From the NCBI GenBank assembly GCA_030077755.1, contig JAQJZZ010000005.1, positions 2,108,001-2,172,000 of the forward strand: a stretch of 64,000 nucleotides of DNA, in the 5' to 3' direction. The DNA comes from Filosporella fistucella. Lineage: Eukaryota; Ascomycota; Leotiomycetes; Helotiales. A program made the position numbers and the translations under genes. The notes under the pieces were generated by a model. It saw only the letters and a list, made by a program, of their open reading frames with translations. It did no database searches and was not told the DNA's origin. Below are positions 46,896-57,648 of the stretch, in pieces (position 1 is the first letter of the stretch; each line of letters starts with the position of its first letter).

Positions 46896-48700
46896 TTACC
46901 ACGGGCCATCTCGAGGATGATTATGATCCTGATTTATCTTTGGTGGGATATCGCTCTCGTCATCATCGTCGCAAGATTCTTGATCCCGCTTACCTAAGAC
47001 TCTCGGAGGAGGTGGAAGTGGTTGTCCTCGACCTTGATCTCGTCCACGAGAGAAGCCATATCCAAAGTGGCCACGACGCATTGCCAATGGAGCCCGTGGC
47101 GGATCAATTCTGCTACTGTGATCTGAGGGCACTGGGGTCACAGGTGTTAAGCCAACTCCTCGGCCATTGGGTACTCTTGACCCCATGGTCCGATGTCCTG
47201 ATTGAGCTCGTGTGCTTGGTCTCAAAGCTGTAGACCGCTGATTTGCTTCCACCCACGACCTTGGGCCTACAGGCAGAGTAAGAGTTGAAGTGGGAGCTTG
47301 TGGTCGTTGCTGAGCCACCAATGTTGGTGCAGGATTTGAGTTTGGCTGGATTTGAGGAACTTGGGGTTCAATGGGGTGTCCAGACAATCTTGGGTGGTGG
47401 AAGTTTGTATGGGAAGTTTGACGACCATGAGAAGGACCAGAGGCTGGGTGTAGTACTGCTGGAGATGGCATCATGTTCTGCGCGGGAACATTAGTGGACA
47501 TCCCAAGCGGAGGGAAATCGAGTTGGGAAGATCTAGGCGGAGGATTGGCGTATCGTGGTGGAGGCGAGCCATAGGTGGTGGGGGAAGAGCCATAGCCTCT
47601 TGAAGAGTGCGGACTTCCCCCTCTCGATGTGTAGGAGATTCCTCGGGGCGATGGAGAACCACCAAATCCTCGACCTCGGCCTCCAGATCCTCCTCTATGA
47701 TGTCCTCCTCTCCCAGTGTTTTGGCCATGATTACTACTAGGTGAGGACTGCTCTTGAGCAATGATCTGAGCTGCCCGAATCCTCGCGGTAGCGTTCACAT
47801 CGGGGAGCCATCTTACACCAGGCGCTGGGTTTCTGATCATACCACGCTCTAGCTTGATACGGATCTTCTCCATTTCAATATCCGATCGTGAACGCAGCTC
47901 TCCCCAGATCTGGCTGGACACACCTTCCTCGATTTTTATGACATGTTTATCGTAGTATTCACCGGCCACTTCTTTGGTGCAACCAAATTGTCGCCTGTAA
48001 ATCTCGATATAACTGTCTCGATTTACACAGGTTTCTTTTGGGATATCAGAACCCGTGGACACATCGTACACTCTCAACTGCTCTAGACGAAGTGGAATCC
48101 ATCGATCGAAGATCAGGTATGTTTCCTTAGCCAAATGTCCTCTGGCAAGATAAATGACGGGTCGGTTGCCTGCCTCGAGCAAATTGTAAGTGGCTTCGCG
48201 CCATTGGTCGTGATATCGACAAGAGGGTTGGTGAATGACCCAAGAACGGGGAGGTACCGAATCAACCGGCTTATAAACAATCGGAGCGTTTGCCGACATT
48301 TTCCTGTACCACTCCATGAGATTCATCCCGTTCACGGATGTGGCCTACACAAGCCTAGTCAATATTTCGTGGCTTCGGATGAACTTTCATGTAGATAACT
48401 TACCATCAAGCAGTATACAGTACTCTCTTGGTGTCCGGTCTCATCGTTCTGTTTTCCCTCGATCTTCATGACCAGAAGAGGATGTCCATGAAGACTCTCC
48501 TCAAGTATTCCACCCTGCTGCGAATTTGGTCCATTGGTAAATCGGACGGGAACCTTTTTGGCCGTTGTCTTAGACTCAAGTCGCACGAATTGTCCAATGC
48601 TGATCTCTTCGGCACTTGGTGGTGGTGGGGTTTTCTTTCCAGCGTGGTTAGGTGCAGAGGTAGTGGGAGTGAAAGTCACAGGAGTGGTGTTGGAAGCCAT
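46896..48700 (-). CDS. Paralogue B of the two-module cluster family, with long RGG-rich tail
   Basis: Two exons, 48700-48404 and 48344-46896, flank a 59-bp phase-0 intron (GTAAGT...GTAG) and give 581 residues. The start MASNTTPVTFTPTTSA is preferred over an open upstream extension that reads like a CA-rich leader. The N-module has IGQFVRLESKTTAKK and ESLHGHPLLVMK, ending YCLM at the intron. The C-module has ATSVNGMNLMEWYRK, PPRSWVIHQP, NRPVIYLARGHLAKETYLIF and LRLEQLRVYD. Beyond residue 220 comes a unique region, then from about 310 an RG/RGG-rich disordered tail (GRGGHHRGGSGGRGRGFGG) and Pro-rich stretches. RGG tails commonly bind RNA or drive condensates, which hints at a nucleic-acid-linked role (inference). 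It is the largest member and looks intact. Confidence 0.78.
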
Positions 48701-48748
48701 CTTGTTTGTATTGGACAATCGAGGGAGCAAAGCGGAAGAGAAAGTGCT

Positions 48749-48816
48749 GTAGCTGTGAAGCTGTGTAAGGGAGTTTGAAGAGGTTGTATGTGGAAAAGTG
48801 TAGCTGTGAAGCTGTG
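48749..48816 (-). repeat. 17-bp direct repeat in the 5' leader of paralogue B
   Basis: GTAGCTGTGAAGCTGTG occurs exactly at 48749-48765 and 48800-48816, 51 bp apart. It lies 49-116 bp upstream of the ATG. On the coding strand it is part of a CA-rich leader containing ACAACCTCTTCAAACTCC, similar to ACACCTCTTCCACTTGC in the repeats upstream of paralogue A. Confidence 0.85.
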
Positions 48817-49700
48817 AAAAGGGGTGTAGATGGAGGAAGTTGTAAGTTGTTGTTGTCTTGTGTTGTGTTGATGTTGTGTTTGGTTTTGAAAGATCGGAGG
48901 TGTGACATGTGGGATAATATTCAAGTCTCTCAAGATTTCGAGAGTCCGGTAAATACACTTAAGAATTCGCGGTCAGGTGAACTAGAGGGGAGTCGGGGGC
49001 TAGCTCTAGAACGAACGAGAGTCAAGCTTAACGTTGAAACAGAAGTAGATGCTGCGAGCAGCGCCGCAGCGGCTTACCTCGTTTCCGCAAAATCCTCAAG
49101 TCGTACATCATTCGTATCGCAATTAATCCCACAGAGACATGAAAGATTTTGAGTCCTCCTATCAGATCCATACCTAGCAGTAAGACATATGTCCGTCCAC
49201 TTGAGCCTGCACACCCATCTTGCTGGTAGCTTTGGAATATTCGTCTTATATGTAAAAAATTCGGATAACATCCACAACTTGAAACACTTACAGCTTCCTG
49301 ATTCACAAAAATAGGTACACTCTACATAATACCATAGAAAGATTTATACAAGTCAATTAATGCTTTGACTCCCTTGCGGAACATGAATGCTATTCTACGA
49401 AGGCTCGGGAGAATGGAGTCTTACATATGCATTCTGATGATCAGTTTGTTAGCAATTCCATGATTCCAAACACTTGCTGTGTGATGTCTCAAGGGTTTGA
49501 AAATCTCTCTGTGATTATTGGAGACGCTGCAATCATTTGATGCTACAAACATATGCAAGCTGAACCAGAGCCTATTCAAAGCCAAGGGGCATTATTCTAT
49601 CTGATTCATGAAACAAGACATGCTTGCCTCACGCTTCATGACAATGTTACAAACACAGCAATAGAGAAACTCGACAACGAGTCTAACTCTTTGTCATCTT

Positions 49701-49890
49701 TCACGAGTTCGAGGCGAACATATCACACGGCGAACTTGTGATAATGTGTTAGAGATATCACCACAAGTGAAATTTTCAAGTATCACAAAAGCTTGAACAC
49801 CTGATGATTTACTCTTTATTAGTTCTCACAAGTTCGTCGTAACCATAGAGAGCGACGAACTTTTGATAATGTGTTAGTAATATGACAAAA
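49701..49890. repeat. Diverged direct duplication, period 125 bp
   Basis: TCACGAGTTC (49701) and TCACAAGTTC (49826) begin two copies that share a block like CGAACTTGTGATAATGTG followed by TTAG (near 49732 and 49857). The rest is diverged. It lies in the upstream region of paralogue C. Confidence 0.6.
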
Positions 49891-50285
49891 CTGGATCTCT
49901 CAGGGATTAAAAGATTTGAGCAGGTAATGAATTACGCTCTGAGACTATCTTCTCACTATTTTATACAGCCTCCCAATATAATTTGACATCTGAAGCATGT
50001 CTCCTTTACCCAAGTTCGAATCTACACATACCAAAACTACGTAGCTCAACTACGCTAGCGTATTTTCCTTTGTTGCAAGCCGGCCGCCTTGGGTCGGAGA
50101 ACGTGAAGTTATATCTAAGCCTCACTTATCTCGATAAGGGAGATCTTGTTCCGATAGTCTCGATAGAGGGCCGCGAAATCGAAGTCAACAAATAATTACT
50201 TGCTGACACAAAAAGCTGCGCATCCTTCTCATCGCGATATTATATTTGTGCTCTTTCTCCAGCTATCTTTTTTGAAAGAAAGAAA

Positions 50286-51747
50286 ATGTCCTCGGCGTCG
50301 AGATATTCAACCTCGAGCAGGTCTGATTATACTCCTCGTCTGGGCATGGCTTTGAGCAAAACTTCAGGATTCTCCCATCAAGGTACGAGCTTCATCCGCC
50401 TGATTCCCGTAAGTATAGTGGGCTCTTGATCTTAATCATGGATTTAGATCGCAATAGAGCATTGCCTCGCTCATCCTCCGAAAACCGTGCAACAATGGTC
50501 ACTCATGCGGTTGGCGGGTTGTCCACAACGATGGATGCTATCCGCGTTTCCTCAATTGAAGCCCCCTTCAAAAAGGAGTCGCAAAAGCCCCCTTCAGCAA
50601 GAAATGCCTCTAAGATTCGTCACAAACAACATCGAGAATCAAGAGATCATGGTAGCCGCTACAGTCCTTACGCGAGACCCTTCAGCGCACCACCAGCTAC
50701 TCACGGGACCCCCAGGATACAAAATTACCATATCTCAAAGGTTCAAGCATCAGGAAATATTTCATCGAACGATTTCAACGGACGAAATCGCGTTCCTCAA
50801 GCGAATAAGATCCCAGGAAGCAAGGAACATGTCATTATGAGCGTTAAAGATGTTGTCGTTGGCACTACTTACAGACTTGAGGCGCGTAAGAAACCCTGGA
50901 TGGTCTATGAGAGATGGGCTCCGTTGTGGGATGTTTCGGAGGAGATCTCTCATGGTCCTCATGGACACGCTTTCTTCGTCTTGAAAGTCATTCCACCAAT
51001 CGCTGGCAAATCTGATGAGCACATGTGTATTTGCACCGTGGTAAGATTTCATTTCATCCCAATCAGCATCTTGCCGTCTAGGAAACTAATGGACAACCAC
51101 CACAGGCAACATCATTCAGAGACTTGTCGCTTCATCAATGGGAAGATGAGCACAAAAATCGGTCAAATCGCAAAGATGTCCACTATTCCATCCCAATCCT
51201 TCCAAAAGATCCAAACCCAAAAGATATTAGGCTTGTCAATCGAATTGAAGATGAGTTGAAGCGTCTAGGTTATCCCATCCTTTACCTCGCAGGCGGCGCC
51301 TTCGCCAAGCAAACATACATCAGTCTCCAAAGAGTTACCGACATTCCACTTTCGAAGCTGAGAATGTTTGATGAGAAATCTTCAATCAAGCATGGAACAC
51401 AATTGGCATTTGATGGATACAAACACCTTTTGTCAGTTCTGAAGATCCAGGGTGATCCAGAGCTTCTATACGGACCACGACTTAAGACTATCGGTAACGT
51501 GGAGTACGACGGCGAGACCAAGATTTCGAAGGCAGAGGAGTGCCACACAGAAATGAAGCTTCTACACTGCGCTATTCCCAACCTGAGTTGTTTCGGAGAT
51601 ATTGAGTGGGCTGGAGATGGTCACAAATACTACGAAAGAGGCGGAGACACAGCATCGAAAGAACAGGAGACTTCTGCTGACTTGGGGGTTGTTGTCAAGA
51701 AGGGAATGATCTTTGGCGATCTGGAGTTTGCTGATTACACTTTGTAA
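50286..51747 (+). CDS. Paralogue C of the two-module cluster family, with long N-terminal extension
   Basis: Three exons: 50286-50382, 50448-51040 and 51106-51747. The frames join to 443 residues. The first intron (GTACGA...TTAG, 65 bp) lies in an extra basic Ser/Arg-rich N-terminal extension of about 180 residues (MSSASRYSTSRSDYTPRLG; SARNASKIRHKQHRESRDHG). The second intron (51041-51105) is at the family position, after MCICTV and before ATSFRDLSLHQWEDEH. The N-module shows VGTTYRLEARKKP and HGPHGHAFFVLK. The C-module shows LGYPILYLAGGAFAKQTYI and IPLSKLRMFDEKSS. A C-terminal stretch (ERGGDTASKEQETSADLGV) follows. No membrane span or signal peptide is seen. Intact; function unknown. Confidence 0.76.
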
Positions 51748-53867
51748 TATTGACAGGTGGATCGAGTTTGTCCGCACGACATCAGGGAGAGGAAATCTTA
51801 TGATTGCGGATTGTTATACATGGTCATGCCCCGAAGGGACACCTGGGTAATTCAAGAGATGTACATATTCACAGCAGATAGAGCCATACAACTTGCTTGT
51901 ACGTCGCTTGGTTTCTATGGCAAAAACAATGTCTTTGCTTCAGAGCCAATGACTGTAGCAGTTCCTTGCACGTAAATTGATCTAAATACCCAGTATCTCC
52001 TCAACGTTGCCTCTTCGAAAATTTAGATCCGCATTCAGATAGTCTTCATTGCTTCTGCCGGTTTTGAGCATCCTTAATGATACAGAGACTGTTGCCTGCG
52101 TGACTACTTAGGCTTCAACAAAAATATACATACATCTTGAATGTGAAGCCAGTCTCAGCACAAAGCGGACGGAAGCAGCAGAGATAAATTGGCCATCAGC
52201 CTTTTGGCTTCCTCTTGAGAAAGCTGCTCAAAATTTTCATTCTGGAGGAAGGAACGAGGCTATCTTCTTGCCTTTTCGAACAGCAACGCCCTATAACGAG
52301 TCAAGAGCCATGGGAAGAAAAAGCTTGAGCACAATCAAAATTAGTACTGTACTTCCCGAACTTCACACTGGAGCCCTGTTGGATCTCTTCTCTGACTGCA
52401 TCGCTAGATAGCCGAGCAGTTTACTCACCAGGGCTAGAGCTTTGCGAAACTCTTCAGCCTGTCGTGAATCTCTCCACCTACTCCGTTCACATGTCGATTC
52501 TACTACCACCCATTTTGAGCTGCATTCACAAACAACTCGACTCGTCGAAAGAGCTTCACATGCGCGAAAGCATTCGAGTAAGGCCTTGTGCCTGTCGGCC
52601 TGTACACCACTGGCAATCCAGGCTCCGCAAGGGCCAAGGTTTCCAACGCAGTAAGTTTGTGATGGCTCCAATAGAAAATATATTATTAACCCTGCTTTAG
52701 AATGATTCTGTGGCGGGGGGCGAGAATATGAGCTTAACACCCCATTGTGGGTTGTTCTGGGCAACGCTGTAGGTTCTTGACTGGGCTACAATATTTTGGT
52801 GCCTATTCAGTTTGATACGCTGTTTTCCATACGATTTTCTTTCGATAATTGCTGATTCATTGCCCGAACTAGATTCGAACACATCAAGTATGCCAAATGA
52901 AAAACATAAGCAGCCAGGGTCTTTGTACCTGTTCATTTCGGTGGAGGGAGTCGACTCCAACTTCACAATACAGAGGTGTCACCAAATACAGATGGAGACA
53001 AAACATGAGACTGGGAGAAGGTGTGGTACGAGAAGTTATGGATGGTAGAACTGGTTTGGGATACTTGGACAAGAAACACTCGAGCCTTGTGCTGCTGCTC
53101 TCGCGAGCAGAGCTCACCTGCCGGCATGAATTCCAAGTCCATGCTGGCAGATCTCTTTAAAGGCGCGAGTTTGGAAGAAGAGCCAATGAGAGATTCTCAA
53201 GGAGTCTGATGATGCTTTAGATTTATGCTGGATAGGGACGTAGAGTTTATAGGGTAATGATTGGGACTGGCTTGCTTCTTCCAACTTCCCAACTTCTTTG
53301 CTTCTCTCAAACCATGCCCAAGAATGACTTCACATATTCCCGGTTATTTCATTTCTTCTCCCATGCGAAGTACGAGAATACGCTTTGCGTATTAATCACC
53401 GAGTCGAGTACCTGTTTCCTTTTCATTTTGCGCGATCCTTTCTGCAGAATTTGACCGTACATGTCACATAACACACGGTACTGAAGAATGAAACAGGGAC
53501 ATCTTTTGCACGCCTCTCAAGTGAAGACGAGAAATCAAAGTTCATCAGCAGTACTCTGCGCAATGGCTCTGATGTATTGCCCTTGCAGCTGTGTAGACAA
53601 TAGGTAAAACAAATAGTGAGAATAGTCTAACAGCGGTAACGACAATATGTTCAAAATCGTCAACAAGTCGAAAAAGCAGAATAGTCTATTGGCACGATTA
53701 GAAGGGGTATTCACTGCATTGACCGTCGCCGTGGCCATCACCATCGTCAATAGACTCAAAAACCTTCTTTCGAAGCAGCTTTCTTCTTCTTTTCTCAAGC
53801 ACATCAAATTGCACAAGAGTACGGAAGAACCACATTACATATAAAATCGACCAGCAGAGCAAGAAAA
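51748..53867. other. Gene-poor 2.1-kb stretch between paralogues C and D
   Basis: Open frames here are short on both strands and none shows the family motifs or a known domain. I looked for a decayed extra copy and did not find one. Confidence 0.4.
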
Positions 53868-54648
53868 ATGGCTTCCGAAAAGCAATCATACCATACACCG
53901 AAGAAGCAAGAGAAGCCTACCTTCAAAGGTAGCCGGGCAGAATTTCCGCCCGATATGAAGGAGATCCTACCAGGTCGGTGCTTCCGGCTTGAGGCAAGGC
54001 GTGCCACAAACGCCATCATGGAGCTGCCGAGCCCAGATTTTAATAAGAAGCAGCAGAACTCCAAGACTGCCCATGCACATCCAGTCTTCGCGCTGGATTT
54101 GGTAAAGCAACCTGCCCAAGATCCATATATCTTCGCGGTGGAGGTGAGTTTCTCTGTGTTCAGACTTTCAGAGCAGAATCTAACTCTCGATCTAGGTTGG
54201 TACTTTTACCAATACCTCACTGGCAGAATGGGAGCAGAAGAGACTGACGGACAAAAAGCTCGAGGGCACGGTCCCAATTTGGAACGCGGGAGAGAGTGGC
54301 CCTGAGGTCACGAAGATCCAGAATCTGCTTCGAGCAGAAGGAAGACTCATCGTTTGCTTGTCCCATGGTAACATGGGTAAGCGTACCTACATTATTTTAT
54401 CCCGGCTGTTGGTAATCCCAGTCAAGAACCTGCGTGTGTACGACGAATTGTCCGTGGTAACCAGTGATGCTCGCATCACACCCACTTGTTTCAACGAGCT
54501 TCGGGAGTTTTTTAAGCTGTCGACACCATCTCTACCACCACAAGCACCAGCAGCAGATCTTCCGACCCATCCACTTCGAACCACAAACAGCTATACTGAG
54601 ATCCTCCAAGAGGAGAAGAAAGATGGGGAGGTTGCCCGCAGCAAGTGA
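53868..54648 (+). CDS. Paralogue D of the two-module cluster family
   Basis: Two exons, 53868-54143 and 54196-54648, flank a 52-bp phase-0 intron (GTGAGT...CTAG) at the family position and give 242 residues. The start is MASEKQSYHTPKKQEKPTF. The N-module has LPGRCFRLEARR and AHAHPVFALDL, ending IFAVE at the intron. The C-module begins VGTFTNTSLAEWEQKRL and has EGRLIVCLSHGNMGKRTYII and IPVKNLRVYDELS. The tail is short (STPSLPPQAPAADLP, then TTNSYTEILQEEKKDGEVAR). It is the smallest and one of the most diverged members: HGHP has become HAHP and the YLxxG core reads CLSHG. The open frame and exact splice sites suggest it is still expressed. Function unknown. Confidence 0.75.
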
Positions 54649-55592
54649 GAGACTTGTAGCAGGCAATTTTTGGGTTCGGAGTGGACCGTACTTCGGCAAC
54701 TATCATACTATACGATGCCAAGTCTGCGAATACAGCTGCGATATCCGGAGAAGGGGAAGAGAAGAAGAATCTCTTTTGTTGTCTATGTAGATTATGGAGT
54801 TTAATGCGTGGGAAGAATGCCCGAGACTGAAAAGAGCTTTGATACTTGATATTTGTCCAATTGCACCTACTCGATACTTCAGATGCTCAAAATACCCTTA
54901 AAAATATGTACAATTGATCAAATCTCAACTTAAAGCTCTTTGCCATTCATCATTGCAGACAAAACACACTTTATTGTTGCGGTGCTTGATGAGAAAGTCT
55001 GGATTGAGCATGTGGCACTTCGTTACTAGCTTTCAATGTGATTGCGGTACTCGATAAGCATGTTTTGAAGGTACGATAGCCGATAAGAAACTTTAGTATT
55101 TTGAGGATGCGGCACTACCACCTCCCTATCGCCCTCGCTTAATTTCAAAGTACCGGAGATATACCTTTCATCTTCAAATTCACCGTCATAGGCTAGTAAA
55201 TCGTGAATTGCCCACTCGGAACAATTCGCGTTCCGCAGCATACTGAGATAATCAGACCCTTCTGTCCTTGACATTTTTGCTTCCAAAAACAACTTGAGCC
55301 AATTCGGGCAACACCGCATCATTTCTCAAAGAACTTCATCGCAGTCTTCGCAAAGCAACTCTTCAACAACCATTGAGTTGCCCTTAATCTTTTTGAGAAT
55401 AGCAGGAAGACTTCAATCCCTTGCCTTCATCTTTCTTGCTCCCGTCAGGATCTTAGTCCTCCAATTTGCCGTCGATCGTCCACTTTCAGAGCAATCTTCC
55501 CAACGACCTTCCTCGACAAAACATCCTCGAGTCATCGATCTCCATCCCACACTTCGACAAAATACACCGTTCCTTCGTCACATAATTTCGAG
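54649..55592. other. Intergenic stretch between paralogues D and E
   Basis: A minus-strand frame of 98 codons (55026-55322; MMRCCPNWLKLFLEAKMSR) is possible as a small gene head-to-head with paralogue E, but has no motif I recognise. Confidence 0.35.
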
Positions 55593-56401
55593 ATGTCTTC
55601 TGGAAGACCAAACGCCATCCAAATCGTCACTGCAGGTCAAACAACCAAAGAGTCGATTGTGCCCGGAATGGTGGCACGCATCGACGCGAGAAAGAATGGC
55701 GGGTTTCAGGAGAAGGAGCCGTTCGGACAGAAGCCTGATATCGAAAAAAGTGCTCACGGGAACTCAAATGTGGTGATGAAGACCATTGGGGGCAAAAACG
55801 GTTTAGAAGTGGTCCTGGCAACGCAAGTTTGATCCAAAAATCCTTTTACACAGCGTCTTCCATTCTGACTTAATCCCAACAGACCTCGACTTTCAATTGG
55901 ATGCCTGCGCAAAAATGGGTCAAACATCGAGTGTCAAGCCAGCACGAATGTTGCCCAGGCTCATGGATCATTGAGCATCCTTCCACAACGTTGAGCCAAG
56001 CACAACAAGCAGCGGTCAATAAAGCATTGGATGAGGAGAGCAATCCAATGTTATTCCCATCGCAAGGAGCATTCTACCTCCAGTCATACTTGTTGCCATA
56101 CGCGCCGGTCAAGGTCCCGATTGAGGCAGTATACCTTTACGATAAAAACCCGACAAGAGTTGTGGGTGGGACACGGATTGGTAGAGAGAGACACTTGAAG
56201 ATACTCAAGAGGCTGCAGCTCAGCGATGATGCCGAAGAGTCGCACGACAGCTACCCGGACCCCGAGCTTGAATACATCCCGCCTCATCTGCAGGCACACG
56301 TCGATGCTGTGGCCAATGCTACTGCTGCTCGCTTGGCGGTAGCCCAGACAATCGTGGCAACTCCAATTATTGCTGCAACTACAGCTCAAAGTCCAACTTA
56401 G
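55593..56401 (+). CDS. Paralogue E of the two-module cluster family, ending at an early in-frame TAG
   Basis: Two exons, 55593-55826 and 55883-56401, flank a 56-bp phase-0 intron (GTTTGA...ACAG) at the family position and give 250 residues. The start is MSSGRPNAIQIVTAGQTT. The N-module has VPGMVARIDARKNG and SAHGNSNVVMK, ending VLATQ. The C-module has TSTFNWMPAQKWVKHR, PGSWIIEHPST, NPMLFPSQGAFYLQSYLLP and VPIEAVYLYDKN. After an Ala-rich stretch the frame stops at TAG 56399-56401, yet stays open in the same frame for another 141 codons to 56827 (NPELPAALLIPPAQDSTSQK; FLQKKKIARRSEAGKTANFG). So either the present stop shortens an older protein of about 392 residues, or the tail is read by some other means. 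It is the most diverged member (HGHP is HGNS). Confidence 0.68.
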
Positions 56402-57648
56402 ATTGCAGCAAATCCCGAGCTCCCAGCTGCGCTGCTCATTCCCCCAGCACAAGACAGTACAAGCCAAAAGCCCAAGTGGCAGGATATCGCTGTAATTGGT
56501 GGTGTGAACCATATTCTTACGGCTCAACCTGTCATCCCACTGAACTTCCTCCAGAAGAAGAAGATCGCCAGACGCAGTGAGGCGGGTAAGACCGCAAATT
56601 TTGGTGATAAGGCAGCTCTAGCTACTACACCAGTAGCGGAGCAGCAGCAGCCAGAAGTCGACGGGCAGAGCATAACTGCAGACAACAGAAACAGATACCA
56701 TGACTTCACCAGAGGTCGACAACACCATGGCATCAGACAATTCTACAACAGAAACAGGGTCTGGTGCTTGGATTTTCTTGTTACTGAGCTCTTGATCGAA
56801 AACCGAGGCGTATCTTCGTGGAATTGAGGCTGCATTCGAGCTGGAGATGGAGCCGGGAGTGGAGGGCTCAGGTCAGATAGATTCATGTAGCTACATGAAT
56901 CTATATTTCTACTCTAATAGATGATCTTGAATAGATAGAGCCCTGTAACTCAATAAATCTTCTTTCCACCATAGACTTCTTTCTGGAATCTTTGTGATCT
57001 GGCCCTTGAAAGCGTGCTTCTATTTCCGTAACTTGTGCTTATTTGCTTCGAACCCAGAATGTGAAGAAGAGTATTTTGCCAGATGGATCCGTGATCCGCT
57101 GCCCCTTATCTTTATGGGCTAGACCAGTAAATTTGGCAATTATCTGGTTTGCTTCATCGAATTCACCGCTCCAGACTAGCGGCAAATGTTGTTGGACTCG
57201 AGATCTGGATAACCCAATCAGGTAATTTTGTAACTCTGAACTCGAGGCATTGGTTCAAAACCAGCACCGCGTTCTATCATGACAACCACTTCCAACGACC
57301 ACTTTCAATCTTCCACAACACAACTTTCCAGCAAAATTCGTTCCCAACAGCATTGAAATTGCAATCCTTCTGATCATAATTCCATTTGACGATCTTCGTT
57401 ACGACGATACCCAATCCTTCTAATCACAATTCCTTTCGACGATCTTCGTTACGACGATACCCACTTCCACTCTTCGCGATTCCTCTTGTCGATCTTTCTT
57501 CCTTACGACAGTACTCAATTCCAATCATCATGCCTCACCAGTTGAGAACGTCTCTACCCCTCTCTCCTCTCCAGCCACCACCTCCTCTTCCGCCGCTCTT
57601 CAACAAAGCTCTTTATCTTCTGCCATTCAGGCGCCCTCTGCTCCCACT
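56402..57648. other. Downstream open extension of paralogue E and leader of paralogue F
   Basis: 56402-56827 continues the frame of paralogue E after its TAG. From about 56828 no coding signal is seen until paralogue F; the right part is a CT/CA-rich leader with a tandem repeat (57365-57464). Confidence 0.5.
57365..57464 (+). repeat. 50-bp tandem duplication in the 5' leader of paralogue F
   Basis: Two adjacent units, 57365-57414 and 57415-57464, differ at about five positions and share the block GACGATCTTCGTTACGACGA. A weaker third trace (TTGTCGATCTTTCTTCC, then TTACGACAGTAC) follows near 57487. They lie 185-285 bp upstream of the ATG. Confidence 0.9.

Larger units (their letters stand above)
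48701..50285. other. Divergent intergenic region between paralogues B and C
   Basis: It holds the 5' leaders and promoters of both genes, two short duplications listed separately, and otherwise no coding signal. Confidence 0.5.

Noticed and set aside
46838..47740. Plus-strand open frames opposite paralogue B
   Set aside because: They are antisense shadows of the RGG/Pro-rich coding tail, whose biased codons keep other frames open.
51748..53867. A possible seventh, decayed copy of the paralogue family
   Set aside because: I searched both strands by eye for the HGHP and YLxxG motifs and found neither.
55026..55322. 98-codon minus-strand frame head-to-head with paralogue E
   Set aside because: Could be a small gene, but I see no recognisable feature and no supporting splice or homology signal.
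55816..55830. GC-AG intron (GCAAGT donor) for paralogue E
   Set aside because: It would break the reading frame into exon 2, while the GTTTGA donor a few bases later keeps it and puts the intron at the family position.
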